Assembly (NCBI RefSeq): GCF_013386585.1
Contig: NZ_JACARO010000038.1
Coordinates: 213,147 to 277,146, forward strand
Origin: Pseudomonas sp. P7548
Lineage (GTDB): Bacteria; Pseudomonadota; Gammaproteobacteria; Pseudomonadales; Pseudomonadaceae
Length of the DNA: 64,000 bases
Direction of reading: 5' to 3'
In this document: positions 8,782 through 18,036 of the stretch, piece by piece
Numbering within the stretch: position 1 is the first letter of the stretch
Layout: the number at the start of each line of letters is the position of its first letter
Notes under the pieces: model-generated
The model's database searches: none
What the model was told of the DNA's origin: nothing
Seen by the model: the letters and a program-made list of their open reading frames with translations, nothing else
Program-made: the position numbers and the translations under genes

Positions 8782-9543
8782 CTAGATGGCCGTCGCACCA
8801 CCATCCACCGCCAGCGCCTGGCCCGTGGTGAACGCAGCACCATCACTGCACAGGTAAAGCACGGCACTGGCGATTTCCTCGACCTTGCCAATGCGCCCTA
8901 CCGGGTGCATGGCCGCCGCAAACTCCGCCTTGCGCGGGTCGGCCTCGTAGGCACGGCGGAACATGTCGGTATCGATGACCGCCGGGCATACCGCATTCAC
9001 GCGGATTTTCTTTTTTGCGTACTCGATAGCCGCCGACTTGGTCAGGCCGATCACCGCATGCTTGGACGCCGCATAAATGCTCATCTTCGGTGCCGCGCCC
9101 AACCCCGCCACCGACGCGGTGTTGACGATCGCCCCGCCGCCCTGGGCCAGCAGCAGCGGCAGCTGGTGCTTCATGCACAGCCAGACGCCCTTGACGTTCA
9201 CGCCCATGATGGCATCGAACTCGTCCAGGCTGCCGTCGGCCAGCTTGCCCTTCTCGATCTCGATTCCAGCATTGTTGAAGGCATAGTCCAGACGACCATA
9301 GGCCGTGAGTGTCTGTGCCATCAACTGCTGCACGTCCGCCTCCAGGGTGACGTTGCAGCGCACGAAGAGTGCTTCGCCACCAGCCTGCCGGATCAGCGCG
9401 ACGGTGCCCTCACCGCCCGCCACATCCAGGTCGGCAACCACTACTTTCAAGCCTTCGGCGGCAAATGCCAGCGCCGTGGCGCGGCCAATACCGGCGGCAG
9501 CGCCAGTCACCAGGGCCACCTGGCCAGAAAACGTCATGCTCAT
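8782..9543 (-). CDS. Short-chain dehydrogenase/reductase (classical SDR)
   Basis: 253 residues, the normal length of classical SDRs. The nucleotide-binding TGAAAGIG (13-20), NNAG (90-93), S144 and YxxxK (Y157, K161) are all present. An acidic residue at the end of beta-2 (VVVADLD, D38) favours NAD(H) over NADP(H). The C-terminal DGGATAI is typical of the glucose-dehydrogenase/3-oxoacyl-reductase-like branch. Substrate unknown. It is followed after about 200 bases by the MocR gene on the same strand, so the two may be linked in regulation, but this is inference. Confidence 0.9.
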   Translation of the reverse strand: MSMTFSGQVALVTGAAAGIGRATALAFAAEGLKVVVADLDVAGGEGTVALIRQAGGEALFVRCNVTLEADVQQLMAQTLTAYGRLDYAFNNAGIEIEKGKLADGSLDEFDAIMGVNVKGVWLCMKHQLPLLLAQGGGAIVNTASVAGLGAAPKMSIYAASKHAVIGLTKSAAIEYAKKKIRVNAVCPAVIDTDMFRRAYEADPRKAEFAAAMHPVGRIGKVEEIASAVLYLCSDGAAFTTGQALAVDGGATAI

Positions 9544-9772
9544 GGGGAGATGTCCTATGCAAGAAATAACCGTGGGTCGAGTCTAGCCAACCCCGGGACG
9601 GGCACGTCAGCACTATCAGAAGGCCGGTTGGCGCTGCATGAACCGCAGTGATAAAGCTGCCGGGCGCACTATCATCAATGCCTATCGCCGGGCATTCGCT
9701 CCCCTGGCTGAGCTTGCCCTCCCACGGTTGAGGGTCTATCACTCTGGGTTCACTTCCAACAGAGTCCTTGCC

Positions 9773-10780
9773 ATGACTGCCCAGACCAACCGCCAGTTCC
9801 TGCTCGCCAAACGCCCGGTCGGCGCGGCCACGCGGGACACCTTCACCTACCAGGAAGTGCCGGTGGGCACGCCCGGCGATGGGCAGGTGCTGGTGCGCAA
9901 CGAATACCTGTCCCTGGACCCGGCCATGCGCGGGTGGATGAATGAGGGCAAGTCCTACATACCTCCCGTCGGTATCGGCGAGGTGATGCGTGCACTGGGC
10001 GTAGGAAAAGTAATTGCCTCGAACACCCCGAAATTTGCGGTGGGGGACTACGTCAACGGCGCTCTGGGCGTGCAGGATTACTTCCTCGGCGAGCCACGCG
10101 GTTTCTATAAAGTCGACCCGAAACTCGCCCCACTGCCACGTTATTTGTCTGCACTGGGCATGACCGGCATGACCGCCTATTTCGCCCTGTTGGACACGGG
10201 GGCGCCGAAGGCAGGCGAAACCGTGGTCATCTCCGGCGCAGCTGGCGCGGTGGGTAGCATTGCCGGGCAGATCGCCAAGCTCAAAGGTTGCCGCGTGGTG
10301 GGCATTGCCGGGGGCGCCGACAAGTGCAAGTTCCTGGTGGACGAACTGGGCTTCGACGCCGCGATTGATTACAAAAGCGAAGACGTGCCCGCCGCCCTCA
10401 AGCGCGAATGCCCCAAAGGCGTGGATGTGTATTTCGATAACGTCGGCGGCGATATTCTCGACGCGGTACTCAGCCGCCTGGCACTGAAGGCGCGCGTGGT
10501 GATCTGCGGTGCGATCAGCCAGTACAACAACAAGGAAGCCGTAAAAGGCCCGGCCAACTATTTGTCATTGCTGGTCAATCGCGCGCGCATGGAAGGTTTT
10601 GTGGTGATGGACCACGCGGCGAACTTTGCCGCTGCCGGTCAGGAGATGGCGGGCTGGATGGCCCAGGGCAAGCTCAAGAGCAAGGAAGATATCGTGGAGG
10701 GGCTGGAGACGTTCCCCGAAACGCTGATGAAGCTGTTCAACGGCGAGAATTTCGGGAAGCTGGTGCTCAAGGTCAGCTGA
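9773..10780 (+). CDS. NADP-dependent MDR-family oxidoreductase (leukotriene B4 dehydrogenase/CurA-like)
   Basis: 335 residues, zinc-independent medium-chain reductase. The N-terminus RQFLLAKRPVG and EYLSLDPAMRGWM are hallmarks of the prostaglandin-reductase/CurA/YncB branch, which reduces alpha,beta-unsaturated ketones and aldehydes. The Rossmann motif is SGAAGAVGSIAGQIAK, with the NADP-contact region GGADKCKF and VYFDNVGG. The start at 9773 (MTAQTNRQF) gives the usual family length; the open frame extends 45 codons upstream without support. The ribosome site is weak (AGAG). Confidence 0.88.
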   Translation: MTAQTNRQFLLAKRPVGAATRDTFTYQEVPVGTPGDGQVLVRNEYLSLDPAMRGWMNEGKSYIPPVGIGEVMRALGVGKVIASNTPKFAVGDYVNGALGVQDYFLGEPRGFYKVDPKLAPLPRYLSALGMTGMTAYFALLDTGAPKAGETVVISGAAGAVGSIAGQIAKLKGCRVVGIAGGADKCKFLVDELGFDAAIDYKSEDVPAALKRECPKGVDVYFDNVGGDILDAVLSRLALKARVVICGAISQYNNKEAVKGPANYLSLLVNRARMEGFVVMDHAANFAAAGQEMAGWMAQGKLKSKEDIVEGLETFPETLMKLFNGENFGKLVLKVS

Positions 10781-10797
10781 TCCCCCCTGGATCTAAC

Positions 10798-10887
10798 TGT
10801 GGGAGCGGGCTTGCTCGCGAAGGCCGTGGATCAGTCTACTCATTCGTTGACTGACACACCGCCTTCGCGAGCAAGCCCGCTCCCACA
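10798..10887. repeat. REP pair (GGGAGCGGGCTTGCTCGCGAAGG type)
   Basis: Two REP sequences in inverted orientation, with left arm TGTGGGAGCGGGCTTGC and right arm its complement, separated by a variable centre. It lies between the convergent oxidoreductase and pyrF genes. Confidence 0.85.
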
Positions 10888-10904
10888 TTTTAAATCGGTG
10901 ACCG

Positions 10905-11603
10905 TCAGGCGATTTCGGCGACGACTGCAGCCAATGCCTTGGCAGGGTCGGCAGCCTGGCTGATCGGGCGACCGATCACCAGGTAATCGGAACCTGCGTC
11001 CAGCGCCTGGCGCGGGGTCAGGATGCGGCGTTGGTCATCCTGGGCGCTGCCTGCAGGACGAATCCCCGGGGTCACCAGTTGCAGTGATGGGTGGGCGGTC
11101 TTCAGGGCCTGGGCTTCCAGCGCCGAGCATACCAGGCCATCAAGGCCGGCTTTCTGCGCCAGGGCTGCCAGGCGCAGGACCTGCTCCTGCGGCTCGATAT
11201 CCAGGCCGATACCAGCCAGGTCTTCGCGCTCCATGCTGGTCAGCACGGTCACACCGATCAGCAGGGGTTTAGGGCCGCTGCGCTGCTCCAGCACTTCGCG
11301 GCACGCACTCATCATGCGCAGGCCACCGGAGCAGTGCACGTTGACCATCCACACGCCCATTTCGGCCGCGGCCTTGACCGCCATGGCGGTGGTGTTGGGA
11401 ATATCGTGGAATTTCAGGTCGAGGAATACTTCGAAGCCTTTGTCACGCAGGGTGCCGACGATTTCGGCGGCGCAGCTGGTGAACAGTTCCTTGCCGACCT
11501 TGACCCGGCAAAGCTTGGGGTCCAACTGGTCAGCCAGCTTCAGTGCGGCGTCACGAGTGGGGTAATCCAGGGCGACGATGATAGGAGTCTGGCAGACGGA
11601 CAT
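10905..11603 (-). CDS. pyrF: Orotidine-5'-phosphate decarboxylase
   Basis: 232 residues. Decarboxylates OMP to UMP, the last step of de novo pyrimidine synthesis. The signature DLKFHDIPNT is at 62-71 (D62, K64, D67 of the catalytic D-K-D array), with VALDYPTRDAA near the N-terminus, GVTVLTSM in mid-protein and TPGIRP for phosphate binding. The length fits the bacterial enzyme. It is transcribed alone, ending against a REP pair. Confidence 0.97.
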   Translation of the reverse strand: MSVCQTPIIVALDYPTRDAALKLADQLDPKLCRVKVGKELFTSCAAEIVGTLRDKGFEVFLDLKFHDIPNTTAMAVKAAAEMGVWMVNVHCSGGLRMMSACREVLEQRSGPKPLLIGVTVLTSMEREDLAGIGLDIEPQEQVLRLAALAQKAGLDGLVCSALEAQALKTAHPSLQLVTPGIRPAGSAQDDQRRILTPRQALDAGSDYLVIGRPISQAADPAKALAAVVAEIA

Positions 11604-11862
11604 TGGAATGGGCTCTCAGGCAAGTCGAAATCGGCGCGGATTGTAGCGCAAGCGGCGCCGTTGCGGGATCCGATGATCGGTAAATACTGACAGACCGCCT
11701 TGTGGCGGCCATTTTCGCCAATTGTATCGAGCCCGATACATTCACGACATGCCCTCAACACGCCCCCCGGCTAGCCTCGCCCCCATGACCGACCGTCCAG
11801 CACTTCCAGCCATGGGGCTGGACGCCTATGCTGACAGCAACAACCAGGCAGATGATCGCACT

Positions 11863-12627
11863 ATGCATACTTCTTCAGTCTCAGTGAACGACGAGCAAAA
11901 GGGCGCTGTGATCGCCGACGAAAAGCGCTGGAACACCCGCGCCCTGATCGTCGATGACGATGTGCCGATCCGCGAGCTGCTGATCGATTACCTGGCACGC
12001 TTCAACATTCTTGCCGTCGGCGTGACCGACGGCGCCGCCATGCGCCAAGCCATGCAGGCCGAAACCTTCGACGTGGTGGTGCTCGACCTGATGCTGCCGG
12101 GTGAAGACGGCCTGTCCTTGTGCCGCTGGCTGCGCGGCGAATCGGACATCCCGATCCTGATGCTCACCGCACGCTGCGAACCCACCGACCGCATCATCGG
12201 CCTGGAGCTGGGCGCCGACGACTACATGTCCAAGCCCTTCGAACCGCGCGAACTGGTGGCACGCATCCAGACCATCCTGCGTCGGGTGCGCGATGATCGC
12301 ACCGAGCAACGTGCGAATATCCGCTTCGACAACTGGCGCCTCAACAGCGTGCTGCGCCAGCTGGTGGCCGACGATGGCCTGGTCGTGCCGCTGTCCAACG
12401 CCGAGTTTCGCTTGCTGTGGGTATTCATCGAACGCCCGCGCCGGGTACTGAGCCGGGAACAACTGCTGGACGCTGCCCGTGGCCGCTCCATCGAGGCGTT
12501 TGATCGCAGTATCGACTTGCTGGTCTCGCGCCTGCGCCAGAAGCTGGGGGATGATCCCAAGGCACCGCAGTTGATCAAGACCGTGCGCGGCGAAGGCTAC
12601 CTGTTCGACGCGCGGGATATCGGCTGA
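11863..12627 (+). CDS. OmpR-family response regulator
   Basis: 254 residues from the ATG at 11863. The receiver domain (about 25-140) has acidic D31/D32, phospho-acceptor D75 in VVVLDLMLPGEDG and the conserved Lys in DYMSKPFEP. A C-terminal winged helix follows (ELLWVFIERPRRVLSREQLLD region, then DRSIDLLVSRLRQKLGDD). The stop codon overlaps the start of the kinase gene by one base (TGATG), so the two are translationally coupled. Longer in-frame starts upstream (from 11722) lack support. The regulon is not evident from the neighbours. Confidence 0.92.
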   Translation: MHTSSVSVNDEQKGAVIADEKRWNTRALIVDDDVPIRELLIDYLARFNILAVGVTDGAAMRQAMQAETFDVVVLDLMLPGEDGLSLCRWLRGESDIPILMLTARCEPTDRIIGLELGADDYMSKPFEPRELVARIQTILRRVRDDRTEQRANIRFDNWRLNSVLRQLVADDGLVVPLSNAEFRLLWVFIERPRRVLSREQLLDAARGRSIEAFDRSIDLLVSRLRQKLGDDPKAPQLIKTVRGEGYLFDARDIG

Positions 12628-13664
12628 TGCGCAACGCCTTCAATACGCTGTTCGGCAGGCTGTTCGGCGTATTGCTGGTGGCCATCGTATTGGCACACGT
12701 GCTGGCGATCTTCTGGTTTCACCACTACGGCCCGCCGCCACCACCGATGGGTGAGACCTTCGTACAGCAGGCGGACGGAACATTCACTCCCATCCATAAG
12801 AAACACCCTCGCCCATGGTTTGGCGGCCCCGTGGTGCCGCTGACCTTCCAGTTCATCTCGCTGATCATCGCGGCCTGGTATGGCGCCAAGCTGTTGAGCC
12901 GGCCGATCCAGCGCCTCAGCGCGGCGGCCGAGCGCTTGAGCGTCGACCTCGACAGCCCGCCCCTCAATGAGTCCGGACCGAGGGAAGCACGACAGGCGGC
13001 GTCCACGTTCAATATGATGCAAAAACGCATTCGCGAGCAGGTCAGCCAGCGCGCGCGCATGCTCGGCGCGGTCTCCCACGACCTGCGCACCCCGCTGTCA
13101 CGCCTCAAGCTGCGTCTGGAACAGATCGAGGACACCAAGCTGCAAGGCCAGATGCGCCAGGACCTGGACGACATGATCGGCATGCTCGACGCCACCCTGA
13201 GCTACCTGCACGAACAACGCACCAGCGAAACCCGGCACTGGCTCGATGTGCAGGCGCTGGTGGAGTCCCTCAGTGAAAACGCCCAGGACCAGGGCTGCGA
13301 CGTGCAGTTCTCGGGCACCTGCGCGCCCCTGCAAGTGCAGCCGATGGCACTGCGTTCATGCCTCAACAACCTGATCGACAACGCCTTGCGCTACGCCGGC
13401 ACCGCCCGCGTGGAACTGGCGGACAGCAAGGGCGCGCTGGTGATCCGCGTGATCGACCACGGCCCCGGGATTGCAGCCGATAAACGCGAGGCAGTGTTTG
13501 AGCCGTTTTTCCGGCTGGAAGGTTCGCGCAACCGCAATTCCGGTGGCGTCGGCCTGGGCATGACGATTTCCAAGGAAGCGGTGGAACGCCTCGGCGGTCA
13601 CCTGAGCCTGGAGGACACCCCAGGCGGCGGCTTGACCGCCGTCATGTGGTTACCAAGAGCCTAA
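12627..13664 (+). CDS. Sensor histidine kinase with a short Pro/His-rich periplasmic loop
   Basis: 345 residues. TM1 is at about 10-31, then a periplasmic loop of only about 40 residues (HHYGPPPPPMG, then HKKHPRPW), TM2 at about 69-90, HAMP, H-box SHDLRTPLSRLK with H151, N-box NNLIDNALRYA (N252), DHGPGI and GGVGLGM. It phosphorylates the regulator encoded just upstream. The loop is too small for a PAS or Cache domain; its histidines could bind a metal or the kinase may sense the membrane, which is inference. EnvZ-like overall order. Confidence 0.92.
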   Translation: MRNAFNTLFGRLFGVLLVAIVLAHVLAIFWFHHYGPPPPPMGETFVQQADGTFTPIHKKHPRPWFGGPVVPLTFQFISLIIAAWYGAKLLSRPIQRLSAAAERLSVDLDSPPLNESGPREARQAASTFNMMQKRIREQVSQRARMLGAVSHDLRTPLSRLKLRLEQIEDTKLQGQMRQDLDDMIGMLDATLSYLHEQRTSETRHWLDVQALVESLSENAQDQGCDVQFSGTCAPLQVQPMALRSCLNNLIDNALRYAGTARVELADSKGALVIRVIDHGPGIAADKREAVFEPFFRLEGSRNRNSGGVGLGMTISKEAVERLGGHLSLEDTPGGGLTAVMWLPRA

Positions 13665-13680
13665 TGGCTGGCACGGCCCC

Positions 13681-13750
13681 CTGCAGGAGCTGGCTTGCCT
13701 GCGATGGCGGTCTGTCAATTTGCCAATAAGCACCTGACAGGCCGCCATCG
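13681..13750. repeat. Degenerate REP element, right arm truncated
   Basis: CAGGAGCTGGCTTGCCTGCGATGG starts a normal left arm and CCGCCATCG mirrors its inner end, but the outer right arm is missing: the repeat stops at the end of the transporter gene. Confidence 0.65.
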
Positions 13751-13755
13751 ATCAG

Positions 13756-14817
13756 TCAGATCGATTTATCCTCCCGGCGGCCCTGGGCCTGGGTCGCACT
13801 CCAGTCCATCAACAGGCTGTAGGCCACCGCGAGCAAGGTCGGGCCGATAAACAGGCCGATAAAGCCAAAGGCGATCAACCCGCCGAACACCCCCAGCAGC
13901 ACGATCACCAGCGGCAGGTTGCCACCCCGGCTGATCAGGTACGGCTTGAGCACGTTGTCGACGCCACTGATGATGAACGTGCCCCACACACCGAGGAACA
14001 CCGCGTAGGTGTAGTCGCCTTTCCACGCCAGCCAAGCGGTTGCCGGGATCCACACCAGCGGCGGGCCCATGGGGATCAGGCTGAGCAGGAAGGTCACGAT
14101 GCCCAGCACCAAAGCGCCCGGTACACCTGCGATCCAGAAACCGATCAACGCCAGCAAGGCCTGAGCGGCGGCAGTGCCGATAACGCCGTTGACCACCCGT
14201 TGCACGGTGCCGGCCACCAGTTCGATGTAGTAACCGGCACGCTCGCCGATCAGGCGTTCCAACAAGCGATGCACGAAGGTCGCCAGGCGCGGCCCGTCAC
14301 GGTAGAAGAAAAACACGAACACCAGGCTCAGGGTCAGCTCAAGGATGCCGCCGCCGATCTGCGCGCTGCGCGCCAGTAGCCAGTTACCCACTTGCCCCAG
14401 GTAAGGCTTGATGCTGACCATCAGCGCCGCCCCCTGCTGGTCGATGCTGTCCCAGGTCGCCACCAGCCGCTCACCGATAAACGGGATCGAACCGAGCCAG
14501 GTTGGCGCTTCAGGCAGACCGTCAACCTGGATGTCCTTGATCAGGCCCACGGCGTCGCGCACATGGTCGGCCAGGTTGAAGCCCAGCCACACCAGCGGCA
14601 CCGCCACCAGCAACATCCAGCCCAGGGTCAGGATGCCCGCCGCCAGGGACTCACGGCCTCCCAGCCAACGGGTGAGCAAGCGCATCAGCGGCCAACTGGC
14701 AAACGCCAGCACCGCGCCCCAGAACAGCGCCGACCAGAACGGAGCCATCACCCAGAAGCTGGCACCAAACAGCACCAGCAGCAGGATTTGCACCAGCAGG
14801 CGATCGTTATTGAGCAT
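13756..14817 (-). CDS. AI-2E family transporter (YdiK-like)
   Basis: 353 residues with about seven to eight hydrophobic segments (for example 10-45, 63-85, a cluster at 155-175 and 210-325). The conserved stretch in this family around VFFFYRDGPR and LIPMGPPLVWIPA is present. The family was named for autoinducer-2 export, but many members have other or unknown roles (some are Na+/H+ antiporters), so no substrate is assigned. Inner membrane. Co-directional with the DUF4892 gene 72 bases upstream. Confidence 0.88.
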   Translation of the reverse strand: MLNNDRLLVQILLLVLFGASFWVMAPFWSALFWGAVLAFASWPLMRLLTRWLGGRESLAAGILTLGWMLLVAVPLVWLGFNLADHVRDAVGLIKDIQVDGLPEAPTWLGSIPFIGERLVATWDSIDQQGAALMVSIKPYLGQVGNWLLARSAQIGGGILELTLSLVFVFFFYRDGPRLATFVHRLLERLIGERAGYYIELVAGTVQRVVNGVIGTAAAQALLALIGFWIAGVPGALVLGIVTFLLSLIPMGPPLVWIPATAWLAWKGDYTYAVFLGVWGTFIISGVDNVLKPYLISRGGNLPLVIVLLGVFGGLIAFGFIGLFIGPTLLAVAYSLLMDWSATQAQGRREDKSI

Positions 14818-14889
14818 CGGGTATCTCGAAAAGGTGTCTGTAGGAAGAGAGCTTAGGCGAACGGCGCGGGTCCGTTCGCCCGGTCACGC

Positions 14890-15708
14890 CTAGCGTATCA
14901 GATGCAGGTGCAGGCCCTTGGCCGCACCGGTGCCGGTTTCCAAGCGGGCAGCGCGCACACCGCTGTCAATCAGGCCCTGGCGCCAGGCCTCGGCCGTAGC
15001 GCCGGTCAGGCTTACGCGTAAGGTGGCGTCGAGGTTCAAGCCACGGGAAATGAGCGTGAGCCAAGTGGCATCGGGTTCGCCCCCCAGCGCCGGGAAGTCC
15101 AGCTCGCCGGTGCTTTTCAACTCACGCAGCAAGGTGGCCGAGGTGGGCAGCAGGTCGCCCAGTGGCGCGCTGGCGTCCAGCTGTTCCACATGCAGGTAGG
15201 CGCGGCGGTTGCCCCGGGTGATGCCATACAGCGCCACCAGGGAATTCTCCTGAGGGGCGGCCAGGCGTAGCAGCAGGTATTCCTGCTGGCCGTCGGCGCC
15301 CACCAGTTTGGCATTGCCGAACACCTCGTTGGCCCACAGGCTGCTTTCGCCGCAATCACGGGCCTGGCACCAGAACAACAGTTGCGCGCCCTTGGCCTGC
15401 AGCGCTTCACGGGTTGCGGTAAACGCCGCGCTGGAGGTGTGCTCGGGCGGCAGTTCGTAGGTAATGGCGGTGGTTTGCCCGCGCGCCGTGGCCTGGCCTT
15501 CATAGCGCAGCTGGCCGCTGATCTTGCGGATCGCGCCCATGGGGTAGATGCGTTCTTTTTCTTCGGCGGGGCGGTAGTCGACAATTTGCGCGTCGATCTG
15601 ACGGGCCACGGTGGGCAGGTCCCCGCTACCCGGTACGTCGGCGGCGAACACCAAGGGGCTCAGCAGGCTCAGCCCCAGGACACGGAAACATCCTTTACGT
15701 ACGCTCAT
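14890..15708 (-). CDS. Exported DUF4892-family protein
   Basis: 272 residues. A signal peptide is clear (hydrophobic LGLSLLSPLVFA, cleavage after AFA-A near residue 23). The mature part matches my memory of DUF4892 proteins of pseudomonads: N-terminal IVDYRPAEEKERIYPMG and a C-terminal region about bases of added torsional repeats that I cannot assign further. Two Cys near the middle (WCQARDCGES) may form a periplasmic disulfide. Function unknown. It sits downstream of the lipid-related gene group and may be in the same transcript (102-base gap). Confidence 0.8.
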   Translation of the reverse strand: MSVRKGCFRVLGLSLLSPLVFAADVPGSGDLPTVARQIDAQIVDYRPAEEKERIYPMGAIRKISGQLRYEGQATARGQTTAITYELPPEHTSSAAFTATREALQAKGAQLLFWCQARDCGESSLWANEVFGNAKLVGADGQQEYLLLRLAAPQENSLVALYGITRGNRRAYLHVEQLDASAPLGDLLPTSATLLRELKSTGELDFPALGGEPDATWLTLISRGLNLDATLRVSLTGATAEAWRQGLIDSGVRAARLETGTGAAKGLHLHLIR

Positions 15709-15810
15709 CGGATCAACGCGCCTGGGCCACTGGAGGTCGAAGCAGTGTTGAGATTGTTCATGGTTGACTCCCTTTCAATCCGCCCAGCCTCGGCAGTTGA
15801 CCCCGCCAAG

Positions 15811-16665
15811 TCAAGGCGTGGAGAAGAACCGATTGAAACAGTCTGCAACAAGGATCGCACCGGGCTCGTCATTCAGGTGCAAATGATGGCCGCCTGGCAG
15901 CGTGGTCACGGTGAAGGGTAGCTGAGAAAGCAATTCGGGATGTTTCGCCAACATGCCGTCAGCGGCAACCACCAACTGCGTGGGGCAACCGACGCGTCGC
16001 ACGAAAGCCATCGCCTGCTCATCCGTCAGACGCATCGGCGAGGCCAGGGTCAAACGGCTGTCGGAACGCCAGGTGTATCCCCCCGACACCGGCATCAAAC
16101 CACGCTGGGCCAGCAGTTCGGCGGCTTCGCGACTGACCGCCACCACCCCTTTCATGCGCGCTTCCACGGCACGGTCGAGGCTGCCGTACACCGGTTTGCG
16201 TTTGTCCTGCAGGCTCAATTGCGCCTGCAAGGCCATGCCCAAGCGCTCGGCGGCGTTCTCGCCACTGGCGGTTGGCGGGATCACACCGTCGATCAATCCC
16301 AAGTGCGTCACCCGCTCCGGCAAGGCACCGGCCAGCACCAGGGAAACGATGGCGCCGAGGGAATGGCCAAGTAATGCAAAACGTTTCCAACCCAGCTGTT
16401 CGGCGACTTGCAGCACATCGTGGACGTAATCCCACAACGCATAACCTGACCCAGCAGGACGATGCGCCGAATGCCCGTGGCCGGCCATGTCCAGGGCGAC
16501 GATGCGCAATCCGGTCAGTTTTGGCGCCAGGCGCGCAAAGCTATTGGCATTGTCCAGCCAGCCATGCAGGGCGATGACCGGCAAACCGTCGTCGGGACCA
16601 AACAAGTGTGCCGCCAGCTCGATATGCGGCAGGCTCAGGCGGACTTCCTCGACCAGCGTGCTCAT
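15811..16665 (-). CDS. Alpha/beta-fold hydrolase, second of an overlapping pair
   Basis: 284 residues from the ATG at 16665. Oxyanion motif LHGWLDN, nucleophile elbow GHSLGA and a late GGHHLHLNDEP supplying the catalytic His. It overlaps the preceding hydrolase by four bases (ATGA), so translation is coupled. An in-frame TTG at 16671 is a poorer start. The family covers esterases and lipases; substrate unknown. Gene order suggests membership of the acyl-CoA ligase/thioesterase group. Confidence 0.87.
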   Translation of the reverse strand: MSTLVEEVRLSLPHIELAAHLFGPDDGLPVIALHGWLDNANSFARLAPKLTGLRIVALDMAGHGHSAHRPAGSGYALWDYVHDVLQVAEQLGWKRFALLGHSLGAIVSLVLAGALPERVTHLGLIDGVIPPTASGENAAERLGMALQAQLSLQDKRKPVYGSLDRAVEARMKGVVAVSREAAELLAQRGLMPVSGGYTWRSDSRLTLASPMRLTDEQAMAFVRRVGCPTQLVVAADGMLAKHPELLSQLPFTVTTLPGGHHLHLNDEPGAILVADCFNRFFSTP

Positions 16666-17465
16666 GCGCAACTGCGCTCACGGGCTTCCCAGCGGGAGAA
16701 CAGGTTCTTGATCAAGGTGGCGGTGTCCTGTGGACGCTCAAGCGGGAACATGTGGCCACCGGGCATGGTGAGCATCTCACCCATGGGCAGGCGGTCGACA
16801 CCGCTGGCATGGTGGCGCATCACCACTCGGCTCTGGCGACCGCGCACCACCGCCAGCGGCACCTTTAATTGGCGTACCTGGCCGGGGCTGGTGTGAGGCA
16901 CGCCGCGGTAGATGCTGATTTCAGTGGCCGGGTCAAAGCGCAGGCGCAGGCGATCACCGACCTGTTGCAAGCCATGTTGCAGGTAGGCGTCGAAGCATTC
17001 GGGGTCGAACCCGCGAAACAGGGTTTTACCGGCGAAATAGCTGCGCGCGCAAGCCAGGTCAGTGAACTCTTCACGACGGCCCAGGGTGCGTCCAGCCGGT
17101 GTCAGGCGGTCGATAAAACCAAAGCGTTTGGCCGCGCGAATCACCCAGCGATCGGCCCGGGTCAACACCGGCGAATCCAGCATTACCACGCCGCGATACA
17201 ACTGCGGGCAACGCATGGCCGCGTGCAAATGCAGCACGCCGCCCAAGGAATGACCAACGCCCCACACGGGTTCAGGTTGCAGCTCCAAGTGGTGGATCAG
17301 TTCATCCACCAGGTTCTGCCAGTTATCGTCCACCGGGAACCTGGGGTCGTGACCGTGCTGCGGCAAGTGAGCCACCGCGTACTCCGGAGCCAGGGCAGCA
17401 AACAACTTGCCGTAGGTGGCCGAAGGGAAACCATTGGCGTGGGCAAAAAACACGTGCTGCGACAT
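16662..17465 (-). CDS. Alpha/beta-fold hydrolase, first of an overlapping pair
   Basis: 267 residues, no signal peptide. FAHANGFPS near the N-terminus takes the place of the usual HG oxyanion motif, the elbow is GHSLGG (S73), and PGGHMFPLERP carries the likely catalytic His. HANGFPSATY is typical of a subgroup of proteobacterial alpha/beta hydrolases with unknown substrates. It follows the thioesterase gene by 97 bases and overlaps the next hydrolase gene. Confidence 0.87.
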   Translation of the reverse strand: MSQHVFFAHANGFPSATYGKLFAALAPEYAVAHLPQHGHDPRFPVDDNWQNLVDELIHHLELQPEPVWGVGHSLGGVLHLHAAMRCPQLYRGVVMLDSPVLTRADRWVIRAAKRFGFIDRLTPAGRTLGRREEFTDLACARSYFAGKTLFRGFDPECFDAYLQHGLQQVGDRLRLRFDPATEISIYRGVPHTSPGQVRQLKVPLAVVRGRQSRVVMRHHASGVDRLPMGEMLTMPGGHMFPLERPQDTATLIKNLFSRWEARERSCA

Positions 17466-17562
17466 ACGGGATCCATCTACAAAAACAGAAATGAATTGTC
17501 ACCAGCCCCGGGCAGCACAGCAATGACTGTAACTGCCAGGAATGATGACACTCACGCCATGC

Positions 17563-18006
17563 CTATCGCGCCGGCGGTTGTTCGCCCAGCGGCACCACGG
17601 CCATGGTCAGGCGTGAAACGCAGCTGGCCTTGCCCTCATCGCTGGTCAGGCGGATGTCCCAGACCTGAGTCGTGCGGCCGATATGGATCGCTCGCGCCAC
17701 CGCCGTCACCCGCCCGCTGCGCACACCCCGCAGGTGGTTGGCATTGACCTCCAGACCCACGCAATAGAATTTTTTGGGGTCGATGCACAGGTAGGCCGCC
17801 ATGGAGCCGACGCTTTCAGCCAGCACCACCGAGGCGCCGCCGTGCAGCAGACCATAGGGCTGGTGGGTACGGTGATCGACCACCATGCTGGCGGTCAGGG
17901 ACTCTTCATCAAAACTTTCAAAACGGATATCCAGCAATTCACCGATGGTGTTTTTCTGGATGGCATTGAGTTGTTCGATGTTGGGTTGGGTGCGCCACAA
18001 ACTCAT
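17563..18006 (-). CDS. Hotdog-fold acyl-CoA thioesterase (YdiI/EntH-like)
   Basis: 147 residues. The hotdog signature is GLLHGGASVVLAESVGS, with H55, G56-G57 and catalytic-position E64, as in the YdiI/MenI and EntH branch that hydrolyses aromatic or short acyl-CoA thioesters. It lies 30 bases after the acyl-CoA ligase gene, so ligase and thioesterase form a likely make-and-break pair on the same pool of CoA esters. RBS AAGGA 7 bases before ATG. Confidence 0.88.
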   Translation of the reverse strand: MSLWRTQPNIEQLNAIQKNTIGELLDIRFESFDEESLTASMVVDHRTHQPYGLLHGGASVVLAESVGSMAAYLCIDPKKFYCVGLEVNANHLRGVRSGRVTAVARAIHIGRTTQVWDIRLTSDEGKASCVSRLTMAVVPLGEQPPAR

Positions 18007-18036
18007 GGGTCAATCCTTTTTGGTTTTATGATGGCC

